A DNA stretch of 64,000 bases. It comes from Leptolyngbya iicbica LK (GTDB lineage: Bacteria > Cyanobacteriota > Cyanobacteriia > Phormidesmidales > Phormidesmidaceae). The stretch lies in NCBI RefSeq assembly GCF_004212215.1, contig NZ_QVFV01000009.1, forward strand, positions 1 to 64,000, read 5' to 3'. The position numbers and the translations under genes are program-made. The notes under the pieces are model-generated. The model was given only the letters and a program-made list of their open reading frames with translations. It ran no database searches and was not told where the DNA came from. Within the stretch, counting starts at the first letter, position 1. Each line of letters starts with the position of its first letter. This document shows positions 1 to 9,666 of the stretch, piece after piece.

Positions 1-36
1 CCCCATGGGAAATTAGCTCGGTGCCAGGTCCCTAAT

Positions 37-72
37 AACCGTCCTCTGTTGTTCCCGCAGCAGAGGACGGTT
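37..72. terminator. Hairpin terminator, possibly bidirectional
   Basis: A perfect 12 bp stem (37-48 pairs with 61-72) closes a 12-base loop and is followed by a T-rich stretch. It lies beyond the 3' end of the small minus-strand gene at 126-359 and probably ends that gene and/or a gene left of the window. Confidence 0.6.
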
Positions 73-125
73 TACTTTAAAATGAAAGACTCACCTAATC
101 TAAAAGCTCTATAGATTATGAACGC

Positions 126-359
126 CTAAGCCGCGCCAATGAGCGAAATTTCTACCAAGCTAGCGATCGCAACAGCAACCAACGCAACTAAGGCATAGCG
201 AGGAGCATGCCCGCCACCATAGGCCACGTTATCGGTACGACGCTGCAGGGCGGCGTAAATGTTGGGAGCACCCAGCATAAAGAAAATCAAGCCTAAAATG
301 CTCATACGAGGTTTTAGCTGGGGCTGAGGTGCGGCATTTGGACGAGTTGTTTCTAGCAT
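126..359 (-). CDS. Small two-helix membrane protein, unknown function
   Basis: A 77-residue protein that I do not recognise. A Pro/Gln-rich polar N-terminus (about residues 1-18) precedes a hydrophobic segment at about 20-38 and a second, Ala/Val-rich one at about 54-76. The loop between them holds QRRTDNVAYGGGHAPR. No Shine-Dalgarno is evident before either Met1 or Met19, so the start is uncertain; Met19 would give a 59-residue protein made almost entirely of the two helices. It stands alone, with a strong hairpin downstream at 37-72 and a 378 bp non-coding region upstream. Size and shape resemble small thylakoid or cell-membrane subunits, but nothing identifies a complex. Confidence 0.55.
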   Translation of the reverse strand: MLETTRPNAAPQPQLKPRMSILGLIFFMLGAPNIYAALQRRTDNVAYGGGHAPRYALVALVAVAIASLVEISLIGAA

Positions 360-737
360 GATTAGTGAGTGTAGGAGTGAACGACAGAGTTTAGTCGTCT
401 AGCCGAGTAATGCAGAATAAGCACGAGGCTGAATACCTATTGCATCATCCATCGTTTCAAAAGATTTCCTTTAGTTAAATCGTATTAAGATTGGCGGAAT
501 TTGCCCTGAGAAAACTTACTTACGTGTATTTTAATTTTGCCACGAATAAAATATGAGTGTTTTTGCGGGCATTGGTTGGGTGTCAGATTTGGCGGAGGGC
601 ACTGGGTAGGTCATCACTTATCGGTCAGGTGCTCACGACAAGAAAAGGTAGACCGCCAACGGGTGATCATGATGGGGCCACACTGTTTACGTAAGGATCA
701 GGGTGGCAAGTAAAGTATTTGCTTTTGCGGTGATGCT
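360..737. other. Intergenic region, AT-rich
   Basis: No convincing gene in 378 bp. The part near 460-560 is AT-rich and probably holds the promoter of the small gene at 126-359. I see no clear repeat or hairpin. Confidence 0.4.
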
Positions 738-1223
738 TTATGGCTGGTTATCACGGAGCCAGCCTTGATAACTGGGGAGATATCCTTGAACGTTGTCGTA
801 CCCCCAGAGATGCAGGGCCATGACGCCGAGTCCGGTGCGGTAGCCAGTGGAGCAATAGAGGATGACTGAGCGATCGCGGGGAATATCATCGAGATGGTCG
901 CCGAGCGATCTCAGAGGAATATTGACTGCATTGGGTAGATGCCCTCGCAAAAACTCCGTTGGCTCTCGCACATCCACCAGTAGCGGATTTTCAGTCTTTA
1001 GCTTGGCTTTCAGTTGGTCGGTTTTGAGAATGCCGTAAAAACCGGGAGGAATCTCTTTCAAAGTTTGCTCAATCAGGTGCTCACAGCTGTCTGATGCGGC
1101 CATGGTGGCATCACAAACGGGGGGCGTGGGGGCGGCGATCGCTCCGGAGAAATGATTCTGAATTCCCCAAATCCCCATCACCAGCGTGATCAATAAAAGG
1201 GGTTTGAGCCAACAAGATTTCAT
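738..1223 (-). CDS. Secreted rhodanese-like sulfurtransferase domain protein
   Basis: A 161-residue protein starting at the ATG at 1223, which has a good GGAG ribosome-binding site 7 bases upstream; a longer frame to 1292 lacks support. Residues 1-31 form a signal peptide (KSCWLK, then a hydrophobic run, ending near AIAA), so the protein is probably periplasmic or lumenal. The C-terminal ~100 residues are a single rhodanese domain with VDVREPTEF and the active-site loop CSTGYRTG, which has the CxxxxR form with the catalytic Cys present. Rhodaneses carry sulfur as a Cys persulfide; the partner here is unknown. The gene follows the propeller gene (1329-2393) on the same strand with a 105 bp gap, so co-transcription is possible. 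Confidence 0.85.
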   Translation of the reverse strand: MKSCWLKPLLLITLVMGIWGIQNHFSGAIAAPTPPVCDATMAASDSCEHLIEQTLKEIPPGFYGILKTDQLKAKLKTENPLLVDVREPTEFLRGHLPNAVNIPLRSLGDHLDDIPRDRSVILYCSTGYRTGLGVMALHLWGYDNVQGYLPSYQGWLRDNQP

Positions 1224-1328
1224 TATTATGCTCCTGCTTTTACTTACCTTAGGTACTTCGCTCAGATCTGTCCCAGGATTCTCATGGCACATGACTGTTG
1301 CAACAGTCCCACTGGCTGAACGGCTGGT

Positions 1329-2393
1329 CTACAGAGCACCAGGATTGGAAAAGCCAATATGCGGCACGCCTCGGCCTGTGCTTGTGCTGACCCAACCTAA
1401 CCCTTCGCGGGTACCTACCCACACTTTGTTACCGGTTTCGGGGGAGATTGCCAACGTTTGCCGACCAGGTAGGCCCAAGACCTCGCCAAAAATTTCGCCG
1501 TTGTAAGGGTTGAGGGTGACTAGTCCTGACTCGGTGCCGACCCACATGGCTTGATTGGCGTCCATGGCGAGGGACAGCACGTTTTGTCCCACCATAGTGC
1601 CGACTCGACGCACGAGCTGGCCATTATCCGGCGTCACGACAAACAAGCCGGCGGGTGTCCCCACCCAGAGATTCCCCTGGGCGTCACGGGTCAACGCTTG
1701 CACAATGTTGCCAGGAATGTTTCGCACCACTCGCATTTCGGCACCACTGGCAGTATTCACCTGGGTGAGACCGTTTAATGTGCCCACCCACAGGTGCCCA
1801 TTATTGTCGAGCTCCATGACGTTGGCGCTGACGCCCGATAGGCCGCGCAGGGTCGTCATTAGCAAGCCTTGGTCAGGACTCACCATGGCTAAGCCCTGAT
1901 CAGTGCCCACCCATAAAAAACCGCGAGTGTCGATCAGCAGCGACAAAACCCGATTGGAGGGGAGGGTAAAGTTGCTAGCGGTGACTTGATTGCTGCGCGG
2001 ATCAACCCGCACTAAGCCAGAATAGGTGCCCGCCCAAATGCGACCGACTCGATCTTGAGCCAGGGCGCTGATGGTGCGATCGGGCATAGTGATTTGCGCT
2101 TGCACCACGCCAGTTTCGGGATTGATGCGAGCAATTTGGCCGCGCCAAGTGCTGAGCCACAAACTGCCGGTGAAGTCTTTTTGGAGGGCGGGGATGCGAT
2201 AGTCAACAGCAACGCTACCCTGACTGATGACAGTGGGTTCTAAAGTGGCGTCAGTGGCGGCGTGGACGGTATCGGCTGAGGCGGCTGACGACACCGCTGC
2301 GATCGCCCAATTTGGCGATGTCGCGATCGCGCTCACTGGTATCGTTATTGCAACCAGGCCACTTACCAGTAGGCTAGTATTCACCCATTTCAT
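1329..2393 (-). CDS. Secreted seven-bladed beta-propeller (Reg_prop-type sensor domain only)
   Basis: A 354-residue protein. I chose the ATG at 2393, because the sequence GAGGTGAT just upstream matches the 16S tail and overlaps the earlier in-frame ATG at 2402. A signal peptide (residues 1 to about 37) is followed by seven similar repeats whose cores read L/I/M/V-W-V/A-G-T-x-x-G-L, for example LWVGTDQGLAMV, LWVGTLNGLTQV and VWVGTREGLGWV. Seven such blades make a complete propeller of the kind found in the periplasmic part of hybrid two-component sensors. Here there is no transmembrane helix, Y_Y_Y domain or kinase after it, so it is a free secreted propeller. Ligand and partner are unknown; the next gene on the strand is a secreted rhodanese. 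Confidence 0.8.
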   Translation of the reverse strand: MKWVNTSLLVSGLVAITIPVSAIATSPNWAIAAVSSAASADTVHAATDATLEPTVISQGSVAVDYRIPALQKDFTGSLWLSTWRGQIARINPETGVVQAQITMPDRTISALAQDRVGRIWAGTYSGLVRVDPRSNQVTASNFTLPSNRVLSLLIDTRGFLWVGTDQGLAMVSPDQGLLMTTLRGLSGVSANVMELDNNGHLWVGTLNGLTQVNTASGAEMRVVRNIPGNIVQALTRDAQGNLWVGTPAGLFVVTPDNGQLVRRVGTMVGQNVLSLAMDANQAMWVGTESGLVTLNPYNGEIFGEVLGLPGRQTLAISPETGNKVWVGTREGLGWVSTSTGRGVPHIGFSNPGAL

Positions 2394-2523
2394 GTCCGTC
2401 ACCTCTGCTGAACCACCTGACTCTTAAGCACCCATCCCGTCAGCTCGCGGATAGCCTATTCGGCTAAAGGGTACAGTAGTTTTTGAGAAACGGCACTGCC
2501 GATTTGGGAAACAGTAACGGGAA

Positions 2524-3129
2524 TTAGCCTTGGGCAGGCTCGGGAGTCTGGTCGGCAGATTCGATCGCTGTGGCCTCAGCCAGTTCGCGCTCTTTGTCGA
2601 GGCGGCGCTTGCGAGCATAGAGTTGAATCGTCACCGCCATGAAGAGCACCAGTCCGGCAATGAGCCAGGTAGTCGCATCAGTGGGCAACTGATTTTTAAA
2701 AATGACCAACATGACGATGACGACGAGCAGCAACGTAGGAGCCTCATTCAACGCCCGTAGTTGCTTACTGCCCCACTTACACTCGCCGCGCCAGAGCTGC
2801 TTCATCACTCGTCCGCAATAGTGGTGATAAAACAGCAGCGCTGCGACAAAGCCGAGCTTGGCGTGCATCCAGCCTTCCTTCAACCATTCTGGGTTAGTCC
2901 ACAGCAGGCCAACTGCCATCGCCACCGTCACTACCATTCCAGGTGTAGTGATGATGCGATATAACCGCTTTTCCATCAGGGTGTACTGGTTTTTGAGGAT
3001 AGTGGCGGCGGGCTCGGGTTCGGCCTCGGCCTCGACATGGTAGATAAACAGGCGCACGAGGTAAAACAGGCCCGCGAACCAAACGACAACGCCAATGATG
3101 TGAAACGCTTTGAACCAGTAATAAGGCAT
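2524..3129 (-). CDS. hemJ: Protoporphyrinogen IX oxidase HemJ
   Basis: A 201-residue integral membrane protein of the HemJ (CopD-like) family, which oxidises protoporphyrinogen IX to protoporphyrin IX on the shared heme/chlorophyll pathway in most cyanobacteria. The N-terminus YYWFKAFHIIGVVVWFAGLF carries the conserved first-helix His (HIIG). A second conserved segment has GWMHAKLGFV with the helix-3 His, followed by LLFYHHYCGR. Four hydrophobic segments are visible. The C-terminal ~30 residues are a charged, low-complexity tail. The start at 3129 fits the family N-terminus although no good Shine-Dalgarno precedes it. It is not clearly in an operon with its neighbours. Confidence 0.92.
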   Translation of the reverse strand: MPYYWFKAFHIIGVVVWFAGLFYLVRLFIYHVEAEAEPEPAATILKNQYTLMEKRLYRIITTPGMVVTVAMAVGLLWTNPEWLKEGWMHAKLGFVAALLFYHHYCGRVMKQLWRGECKWGSKQLRALNEAPTLLLVVIVMLVIFKNQLPTDATTWLIAGLVLFMAVTIQLYARKRRLDKERELAEATAIESADQTPEPAQG

Positions 3130-3437
3130 GGGGAGTTATCAAATCGCTGTTTGAACAATGCCGCACTAGTGCAACGGAATCTTGCAAAAGGTTAAGGCAC
3201 CGAAATTTATTGTGGGACAGGCGATCGCGATTTTGGCACGGTAACCGCTGCATCTTAACGTTTTGAGAAAAAGTGCGATCGTGGCGCTGGGGATCGTTGA
3301 TGTCTGGTGCGACGAAGCCCTTCGATTCCAGGCAAATGCTTGGCGATCAGAAACGTCTCTCAAGCTAAATAGATCGAACCGAAAGCTGACAAAGATGTTT
3401 GCCCTGGAAAATAAAGCAAAAAAGCAACTTACATTTG

Positions 3438-3443
3438 TATAAT
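3438..3443 (+). promoter_or_regulatory. Probable -10 element for the Lrp/AsnC gene
   Basis: TATAAT sits 38 bp before the chosen start codon of the Lrp-type regulator, within an AT-rich stretch after 350 bp of non-coding DNA. I see no good -35 box at the expected distance. Confidence 0.4.
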
Positions 3444-3480
3444 GTTATTCAAGGGTATTTTAATTTACAAAACAAAGTTA

Positions 3481-3951
3481 ATGAAGCCTGATGCATTGGA
3501 TTGCAAAATTTTGTCGGAGTTGGCCAATAAGGCACGGATGACCTGGGCCGAGTTAGCTGGTCAACTCGGCATCTCGCCTCCCGCTGCGGCCGATCGCGTT
3601 CGCAAACTAGAGGAAGCTGGCATCATTCGGGGCTACGTGACGCAAATCGATGCACCCAGGTTGGGGTATGACCTGGCGGCCTTTATCGCCGTCACGCTGG
3701 AACATCCCCGCGATCGCGATGGCTTTTTGGCCGCCGTGCAGAGCACACCCGAAATTTTGGAATGTCATCACATTGCTGGCGATGGCGATTATCTGCTGAA
3801 AGTGCGGTGTCGCGGCACGAGCGGACTCGAACACCTCATCACCGCTCAGCTCAAAGAACTTCCTGGCGTCACCCAAACCCGCACCACCATCGTGCTCTCT
3901 ACGGTCAAAGAAGCGATCGCCGTCCCCATCACCGATGCCTCCGCGCTCTAA
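3481..3951 (+). CDS. Lrp/AsnC family transcriptional regulator
   Basis: A 156-residue protein. The ATG at 3481 gives the usual family length and N-terminus (KPDALDCKILSEL); an upstream in-frame ATG at 3442 overlaps the likely -10 box and is rejected. Residues ~5-60 form the winged helix-turn-helix (MTWAELAGQLGISPPAAADRV). The C-terminal half is the RAM/AsnC ligand-binding ferredoxin-like domain (HHIAGDGDYLLKVRC is the typical GxxDY effector segment). Such proteins sense amino acids and assemble as octamers. A LysE-type amino-acid exporter starts 140 bp downstream in the same direction, the common sensor-exporter arrangement. Confidence 0.9.
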   Translation: MKPDALDCKILSELANKARMTWAELAGQLGISPPAAADRVRKLEEAGIIRGYVTQIDAPRLGYDLAAFIAVTLEHPRDRDGFLAAVQSTPEILECHHIAGDGDYLLKVRCRGTSGLEHLITAQLKELPGVTQTRTTIVLSTVKEAIAVPITDASAL

Positions 3952-4090
3952 GGCGATCTGCGGTGGTTCCTAAAACGGTTCCAGGCAAGGCATGCTCGAC
4001 TTTCAACCTTAGAGACTTAAGACAGTGGACTGCGAGCATGCCTCGCCCCGACGACTCATCCATCCTGCGCCCCTCACCCCATCCACCCCC

Positions 4091-4732
4091 ATGCTCTCCA
4101 CCTTTTCCACTGGTCTCATTCTCGGGCTATCGATCGCCGCTCCCGTTGGGCCGATCGGCATTCTTTGCATTCGGCGGACGCTGGTGATGGGGCAATGGGT
4201 CGGGTTGGTCTCTGGTTTGGGGGCGGCTACTGCTGACGGTCTATATGGCTGCATTGCGGGGTTTGGGCTGACGGCGATCGCCGATTTCCTCACCCATCAA
4301 TCCATGTGGCTCCGCATCGTGGGGGGACTGTTTCTCTGTTATTTGGGCATCACCACATTTCTGTCTAAACCACCGACAGAGCCCGCTGCCTTATCTGAAA
4401 CTGAGTTGTCGGCTGGAGAAACCGCATCGCTGCCGCGATCGCTCGTCAGCGCTTACGGGTCTACTCTGGCGTTAACGCTGACGAATCCGGCAACGATCTT
4501 GTCCTTTGCCGCGATCTTTGCCGGACTCGGCATTGTCGATTCAGCGCAGAGCTTTACCGACTCAGGGATTTTAGTTTTGGGGGTGTTTATCGGTTCTGCG
4601 CTGTGGTGGTTTTTCTTAAGTGGGTTGGTGAGCTTATTGCGAAACCGATTTACCCCGGCAGGACTGCGCTGGCTCAATCGCCTATCGGGCGTTATTTTGC
4701 TGGCGTTTGGGATGGTCGCCCTCACCCTGTGA
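4091..4732 (+). CDS. LysE/RhtB family amino-acid exporter
   Basis: A 213-residue membrane protein starting at the ATG at 4091 (LSTFSTGLILGLSIAAPVGP). The N-terminal motif APVGPIGILCIRRTL matches the conserved AxxPGP-like helix of the LysE/RhtB superfamily, and about six hydrophobic segments follow. The helix ALTLTNPATILSFAAIF carries the family's conserved N-P motif. A polar loop at about residues 96-118 separates the two halves. The family exports amino acids or related compounds using the proton gradient; the substrate cannot be read here. The upstream Lrp/AsnC gene probably controls it. Confidence 0.88.
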   Translation: MLSTFSTGLILGLSIAAPVGPIGILCIRRTLVMGQWVGLVSGLGAATADGLYGCIAGFGLTAIADFLTHQSMWLRIVGGLFLCYLGITTFLSKPPTEPAALSETELSAGETASLPRSLVSAYGSTLALTLTNPATILSFAAIFAGLGIVDSAQSFTDSGILVLGVFIGSALWWFFLSGLVSLLRNRFTPAGLRWLNRLSGVILLAFGMVALTL

Positions 4733-4925
4733 AATAAATAAATTACAGCGATGCTGCTCACCTGAGCCCAAGCGCCGGTTGCCGTCAGGAGAGGGCCATT
4801 CGTCCCTAATCACTAGCAAATTGCCTGGTTTCGTTGTTTTGACTGTGCGTCGGTGTCCGCGACGGTTGGCCTCAAATTTAAGTCGCTAGTAAAGCATTTA
4901 CATACTTGATATACCCCGCTGTGTA

Positions 4926-5016
4926 CCCTCACCCGAAATCCCTCTCCCAGAATGGGCGAGGGACTTTTCCGGCCCCCCTTCTCCCAAAACTGGGAGAAGG
5001 GGCAGGGGGATGAGGG
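4926..5016 (+). repeat. Dispersed ~92 bp palindromic repeat, copy 1
   Basis: A GC-rich intergenic repeat with nested inverted repeats (CTTCTCCC-AAAACT-GGGAGAAG at its right side). The reverse complement of 57932-58024 is clearly homologous along its whole length. The remainder of the 313 bp gap between the exporter gene and frmA holds nothing else I can name. Confidence 0.75.
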
Positions 5017-5045
5017 GGACTTGGTGCACGAAGTCTATGAACGCC

Positions 5046-6185
<1,140 letters not shown>

Positions 6186-6289
6186 TCAGCGTAACCCTAA
6201 TGCTTGATTAGGGTGGCCCTTTGGGCGGGGGAAATCTTACGGTTTGTGAATGGCGGCGTTGATGGTGATGTCATGCACCGCTGCACAGA

Positions 6290-8164
6290 TTACGGCGACT
6301 CGGCTGGTGCCAGCATGAGCAGGCCATCGACTTGCGCATAATCAGCTTGAAAAGAGACGTTACCGCTGAGGGCTTGCACGGTCGCCATTAACTGCCGAAA
6401 GTCCAGCGAGTCTGTTGCCTCGGGATCTGGGGGAAAGAAGCTGGATACGAGCGCCCGAATGGGGGCCGCATTGATAAAGAGGTAGCCCTGATTGGCTACG
6501 GGAAAGTCGCGAGTCGACTCGCTAAACCGAAACGCATTGGGCAGGGCTTGGGCGGGTTCGAGTTGTGCCAAATCGGCGAGGGCCTCAATGCTGGTGGTGA
6601 GCAATAGCGTGTCGTCCTCAACCCAGGTGCGACCCAAAAAGCTAACCGGTTCGTCAGCGGCGGACAGGCGATCGCCCCAACTGGTGGCCGCTTGCCCGCT
6701 CACAGTGGTGGATTCGACGGCGATGTCAAAGTTTGCTATTAAGTCATCGAGACTGGCAAAGGTGGCCTCGGCAGTGGGGCGATCGCTGGTTTGCAGGGCG
6801 ATCCCCAAGCCGATTTTCAACTCTGGCGTAATGTTGGTCAGGGGCGTTTTGCTGGTGGGGTAGAGAAACACCGTAAACCCGCGATCCATCCACCCAAACA
6901 CATCTTGATCCAGATCTAATCCGGTTAGGGCGGTGACGAAGCCTCTGGCTTGTTCCAAAAAGGGGCGAGTTTCTTCGCTGGCGGCCAAGGTTGTGGCGAT
7001 CTCTTGCCAAAACCCGGCCAGGTTTTGACCGCTGACCATGCCATAGCTATTGTCTGGAATGTAGGCCAGCACCTCTGTTGGGGTGGGTTGAATGGTTGCC
7101 GCCGTGGCTGAGAGTAGCGGGTCATTGTAATAGCCCCGTGCTTGCACTCGTAGCCCCCGCCCTTGGGGATAGACTAAGGCTTCAACCGTGCCCGCAAATT
7201 GCTGGGCTGCTAACTCAGGAAAATCGGCTGACAATAAATCTTGCGGCAAGGGCAAGTTAAACGGCAAGTCTGGTAGCGCCAGATCGACTGCCGAGAAGTT
7301 GACCAACTCCGCCAAATCGCCATGCAGGATCGCTAAGGCTGCGTCAGATTGAGGATGATTGAGGGTGCGCAAAAACTCCTCGGTTTGCGCCAGCGAGTTA
7401 GTCACCTCATCGGGACGCTGCGCGAGCCAAGTCTGAATGGCGGCTGGAGAGCGGGCGGCGATCAGAAATTCGGGAAATTGCGCGATCGCGAGCCCCGGCT
7501 CGATGGGCAGAGATGCCCAAAAGTCTTCTAGCTCACCATTGTCGACCGCTTCTGGAAACGTCGATGAATTTCCTTCGAGCTCCTTTTGGGAACTGGGCGA
7601 GCCATCGGCGGGGGCCTCCTCTGGGAGTGCCTCGGGTGTCATGGCATCGGGCTCGGCATACAGCGGCGGCCAGTAGTAAATCTCGACGTCCCCCACGGTC
7701 TGCAACTCGGGTTCACGCTCCTTTAATGCTGCGATCGCCCCTGGCAAGTCATCCTCAAAGACCCTGGCATAGGCGGCTGGATCGGCGATCGGCGCAATCA
7801 TCACCTCATGGTCTTCAAACCCAGCTTCAGTCGGGTTGTCTAGCGGCAACAGGGCCATTGCCACGTGGTCGCCCACCCAGGGCGCGACGGTTGCTTCATA
7901 AGCCAACTCGGGAATCAGCGGTAGCGTCCCCGGACTTGGCGCACCGACTCCCTGGGCTTGCAACTGCTGAAATAGCGCATATTGATTGAGTTGGTCCCAG
8001 GTCTCCTGCCGCATATCGAGCAGGATGGTGTAGGCCGTGTTGGGCGGCAGCAACTCCGCCGGTTCGGGATTGGCAAGACTGGGCAGGGCGGCGATCGCGG
8101 GTAGGGTCAATGCGATAGAGGTCACCGCGAGCGATCGCCAACCGGATTTCTGTATTTCTGCCAT
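6290..8164 (-). CDS. DUF3352 domain protein, probably exported
   Basis: A 624-residue protein. The ATG at 8164 is preceded by GAGAG and leads directly into a signal peptide (GWRSLAVTSIALTLPAIAALPSLANP); the frame extends further to 8284 without support. The body alternates segments such as LLPPNTAYTILLDMRQ, YIPDNSYGMVSGQ, LGIALQTSD and YLFINAAP, typical of the cyanobacterial DUF3352 family, whose function is not known. A Glu/Pro/Ser-rich linker lies at about residues 170-205. No enzymatic motif is visible. It is probably secreted to the periplasm or anchored by its signal peptide. The Uma2 gene upstream runs in the same direction with a 131 bp gap. Confidence 0.8.
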   Translation of the reverse strand: MAEIQKSGWRSLAVTSIALTLPAIAALPSLANPEPAELLPPNTAYTILLDMRQETWDQLNQYALFQQLQAQGVGAPSPGTLPLIPELAYEATVAPWVGDHVAMALLPLDNPTEAGFEDHEVMIAPIADPAAYARVFEDDLPGAIAALKEREPELQTVGDVEIYYWPPLYAEPDAMTPEALPEEAPADGSPSSQKELEGNSSTFPEAVDNGELEDFWASLPIEPGLAIAQFPEFLIAARSPAAIQTWLAQRPDEVTNSLAQTEEFLRTLNHPQSDAALAILHGDLAELVNFSAVDLALPDLPFNLPLPQDLLSADFPELAAQQFAGTVEALVYPQGRGLRVQARGYYNDPLLSATAATIQPTPTEVLAYIPDNSYGMVSGQNLAGFWQEIATTLAASEETRPFLEQARGFVTALTGLDLDQDVFGWMDRGFTVFLYPTSKTPLTNITPELKIGLGIALQTSDRPTAEATFASLDDLIANFDIAVESTTVSGQAATSWGDRLSAADEPVSFLGRTWVEDDTLLLTTSIEALADLAQLEPAQALPNAFRFSESTRDFPVANQGYLFINAAPIRALVSSFFPPDPEATDSLDFRQLMATVQALSGNVSFQADYAQVDGLLMLAPAESP

Positions 8165-8295
8165 GGTTGCTCTCGATAAAAAATGCTGGCCAGCGACAGT
8201 GTTCCCGCTTGGTCTACAGCAATTGCCAGCGATCGCCCTACACGATCCGAGAGCGATCGCCCGGCCAAATGAAAACCTGATCAACGGGTTGAGAT

Positions 8296-8850
8296 TTAGC
8301 CATCGAGACCGCGATACAGTTCAGCGATCGCAAATTGCAGGTCAATGCTCGTCAACGTCACCTGATCGCCCACCTCATAGATGGCTGTTTCCCAGGTGTG
8401 GGCCGCCGTCTGCCGACGGCACTCGACTCGCTGGCTGTCTTGAGAAATCAGCACGTATTCCTCTAGTGACTCCAATTGTTGGTAGTCGTCAAATTTTTCG
8501 CCAGTATCAAATACTTTGGTGCTGCTGGAGAGCACTTCTACAATCAGCTTTGGATAGCGTTTGACATAGCGGTCTTCGCGATCGCGGTCATCGCAGGTCA
8601 CAAAGGCATCGGGATAGTAGTAAAACTCGTCTTGGTAGTTGACTTTGACATCGCCGTTGTAAAGGCGGCAGGGGGAATCACTCAAGTGAGTGTTAACAAG
8701 GCTTAGAAGATTAATCGTGATGCGAGCATGATTGTCAGTACCGCCCACCATGGCGTAAACCAACCCCCGACGATACTCATGGCGGATGGGGTTATCGCGC
8801 TCAAGGTCGAGGTAATCATCGGGACTGATGTAGTGCGGAACGGCAACCAT
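8296..8850 (-). CDS. Uma2 family (DUF820) putative restriction-fold nuclease
   Basis: A 184-residue protein from the ATG at 8850 (VAVPHYISPDDYLDLE); the frame upstream to 8898 looks like leader. It has the Uma2 hallmarks: an N-terminal YLDLERDNPIRHEYRRG, the central YYYPDAFVTCDD and PKLIVEVLSSST, which carry the PD...(D/E)xK-like acidic residues, and a C-terminal EYVLISQDSQRVECRR. The family is strongly expanded in cyanobacteria; its biological role is unsettled, and mobile-element or defence functions have been suggested. It is complete, with no sign of decay. Confidence 0.88.
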   Translation of the reverse strand: MVAVPHYISPDDYLDLERDNPIRHEYRRGLVYAMVGGTDNHARITINLLSLVNTHLSDSPCRLYNGDVKVNYQDEFYYYPDAFVTCDDRDREDRYVKRYPKLIVEVLSSSTKVFDTGEKFDDYQQLESLEEYVLISQDSQRVECRRQTAAHTWETAIYEVGDQVTLTSIDLQFAIAELYRGLDG

Positions 8851-8987
8851 GAGGGTTAGCTGGAAAGCGTCTCTATCGCTATTGTAGCGATCGCCCAAAG
8901 CCTGTATTCATAGCGGTCATGCGATGACTTAAAGACAGCTGATATTAGATGATGCCCTTGGCCTGGCCGAGGCAAGCTGGCGGGAGA

Positions 8988-9662
8988 TCAGTCTTTTAAG
9001 ACGTAGCCGACCCCGCGCACCGTTTGAATCAGGCGCTTTTCGCCCTCGGCCTCTAACTTGAGGCGCAGGTAGCGGACATACACTTCGATGATGTTGGAAT
9101 CGCCCATAAAGTCGTAGCCCCAGACTTCTTCCAAAATGCGATCGCGGGTCAGAACCTGGCGCGGATTCGTCATCAAATAATCGAGCAGGTCAAATTCTTT
9201 GGCGGTAAGTTCGATTGCGCGATCGCCTCGCTTGACTTCGCGGGTTTTGCGGCTGAGGGTCAGATCTTGAAACTGCAGGGCATCGACCTCTTGGGGTTGG
9301 TTGCGGCGCAGGTGAGCCCGCACTCGCGCCAATAGTTCTTCGATGCTAAAGGGCTTGACCACGTAGTCATCGGCCCCGGCATCGAGCCCCGCAACGCGAT
9401 CGGCCACATCATCCTTTGCCGTCATGAGAATAATGGGCTCTTTGAAGCCCGTTGTGCGCAGGCGGCGGCACACTTCTACGCCGCTGAGTCCCGGCATCAT
9501 CCAGTCCAGCAGCACCAGGTCGGGTTCTGTATCGCGAGCGGCCATGAGCCCCGACAGACCATCGTGGGCCACCGTCACGTCATAAGACTCATAACCCAGT
9601 TCCAGTTCCACAAATTTGGCGAGTTTCACCTCATCTTCAATCAGTAAGATTTTGGGATTCAT
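8988..9662 (-). CDS. OmpR/PhoB-type response regulator
   Basis: A 224-residue two-domain regulator. The receiver domain has the acidic pocket (IED near residue 9), the phospho-acceptor Asp53 in LLDWMMPG, the conserved Thr in ILMTAKDD and the Lys in VVKPFS. The C-terminal winged helix contains LTAKEFDLLDYL and NIIEVYVRYLRLKLE. Its start lies 4 bp after the kinase stop, and the ribosome-binding site GGAG is inside the last kinase codons, so the two are translationally coupled. Overall sequence resembles the cyanobacterial ManR/RppA-like subgroup from memory, which is not enough to assign a symbol. Confidence 0.93.
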   Translation of the reverse strand: MNPKILLIEDEVKLAKFVELELGYESYDVTVAHDGLSGLMAARDTEPDLVLLDWMMPGLSGVEVCRRLRTTGFKEPIILMTAKDDVADRVAGLDAGADDYVVKPFSIEELLARVRAHLRRNQPQEVDALQFQDLTLSRKTREVKRGDRAIELTAKEFDLLDYLMTNPRQVLTRDRILEEVWGYDFMGDSNIIEVYVRYLRLKLEAEGEKRLIQTVRGVGYVLKD

Positions 9663-9666
9663 GGGG

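Noticed and set aside
6290-6860. Plus-strand open frames within the DUF3352 gene
   Set aside because: They are antisense shadows caused by the high GC content and codon bias of a clearly real minus-strand gene; many similar cases exist through the window.
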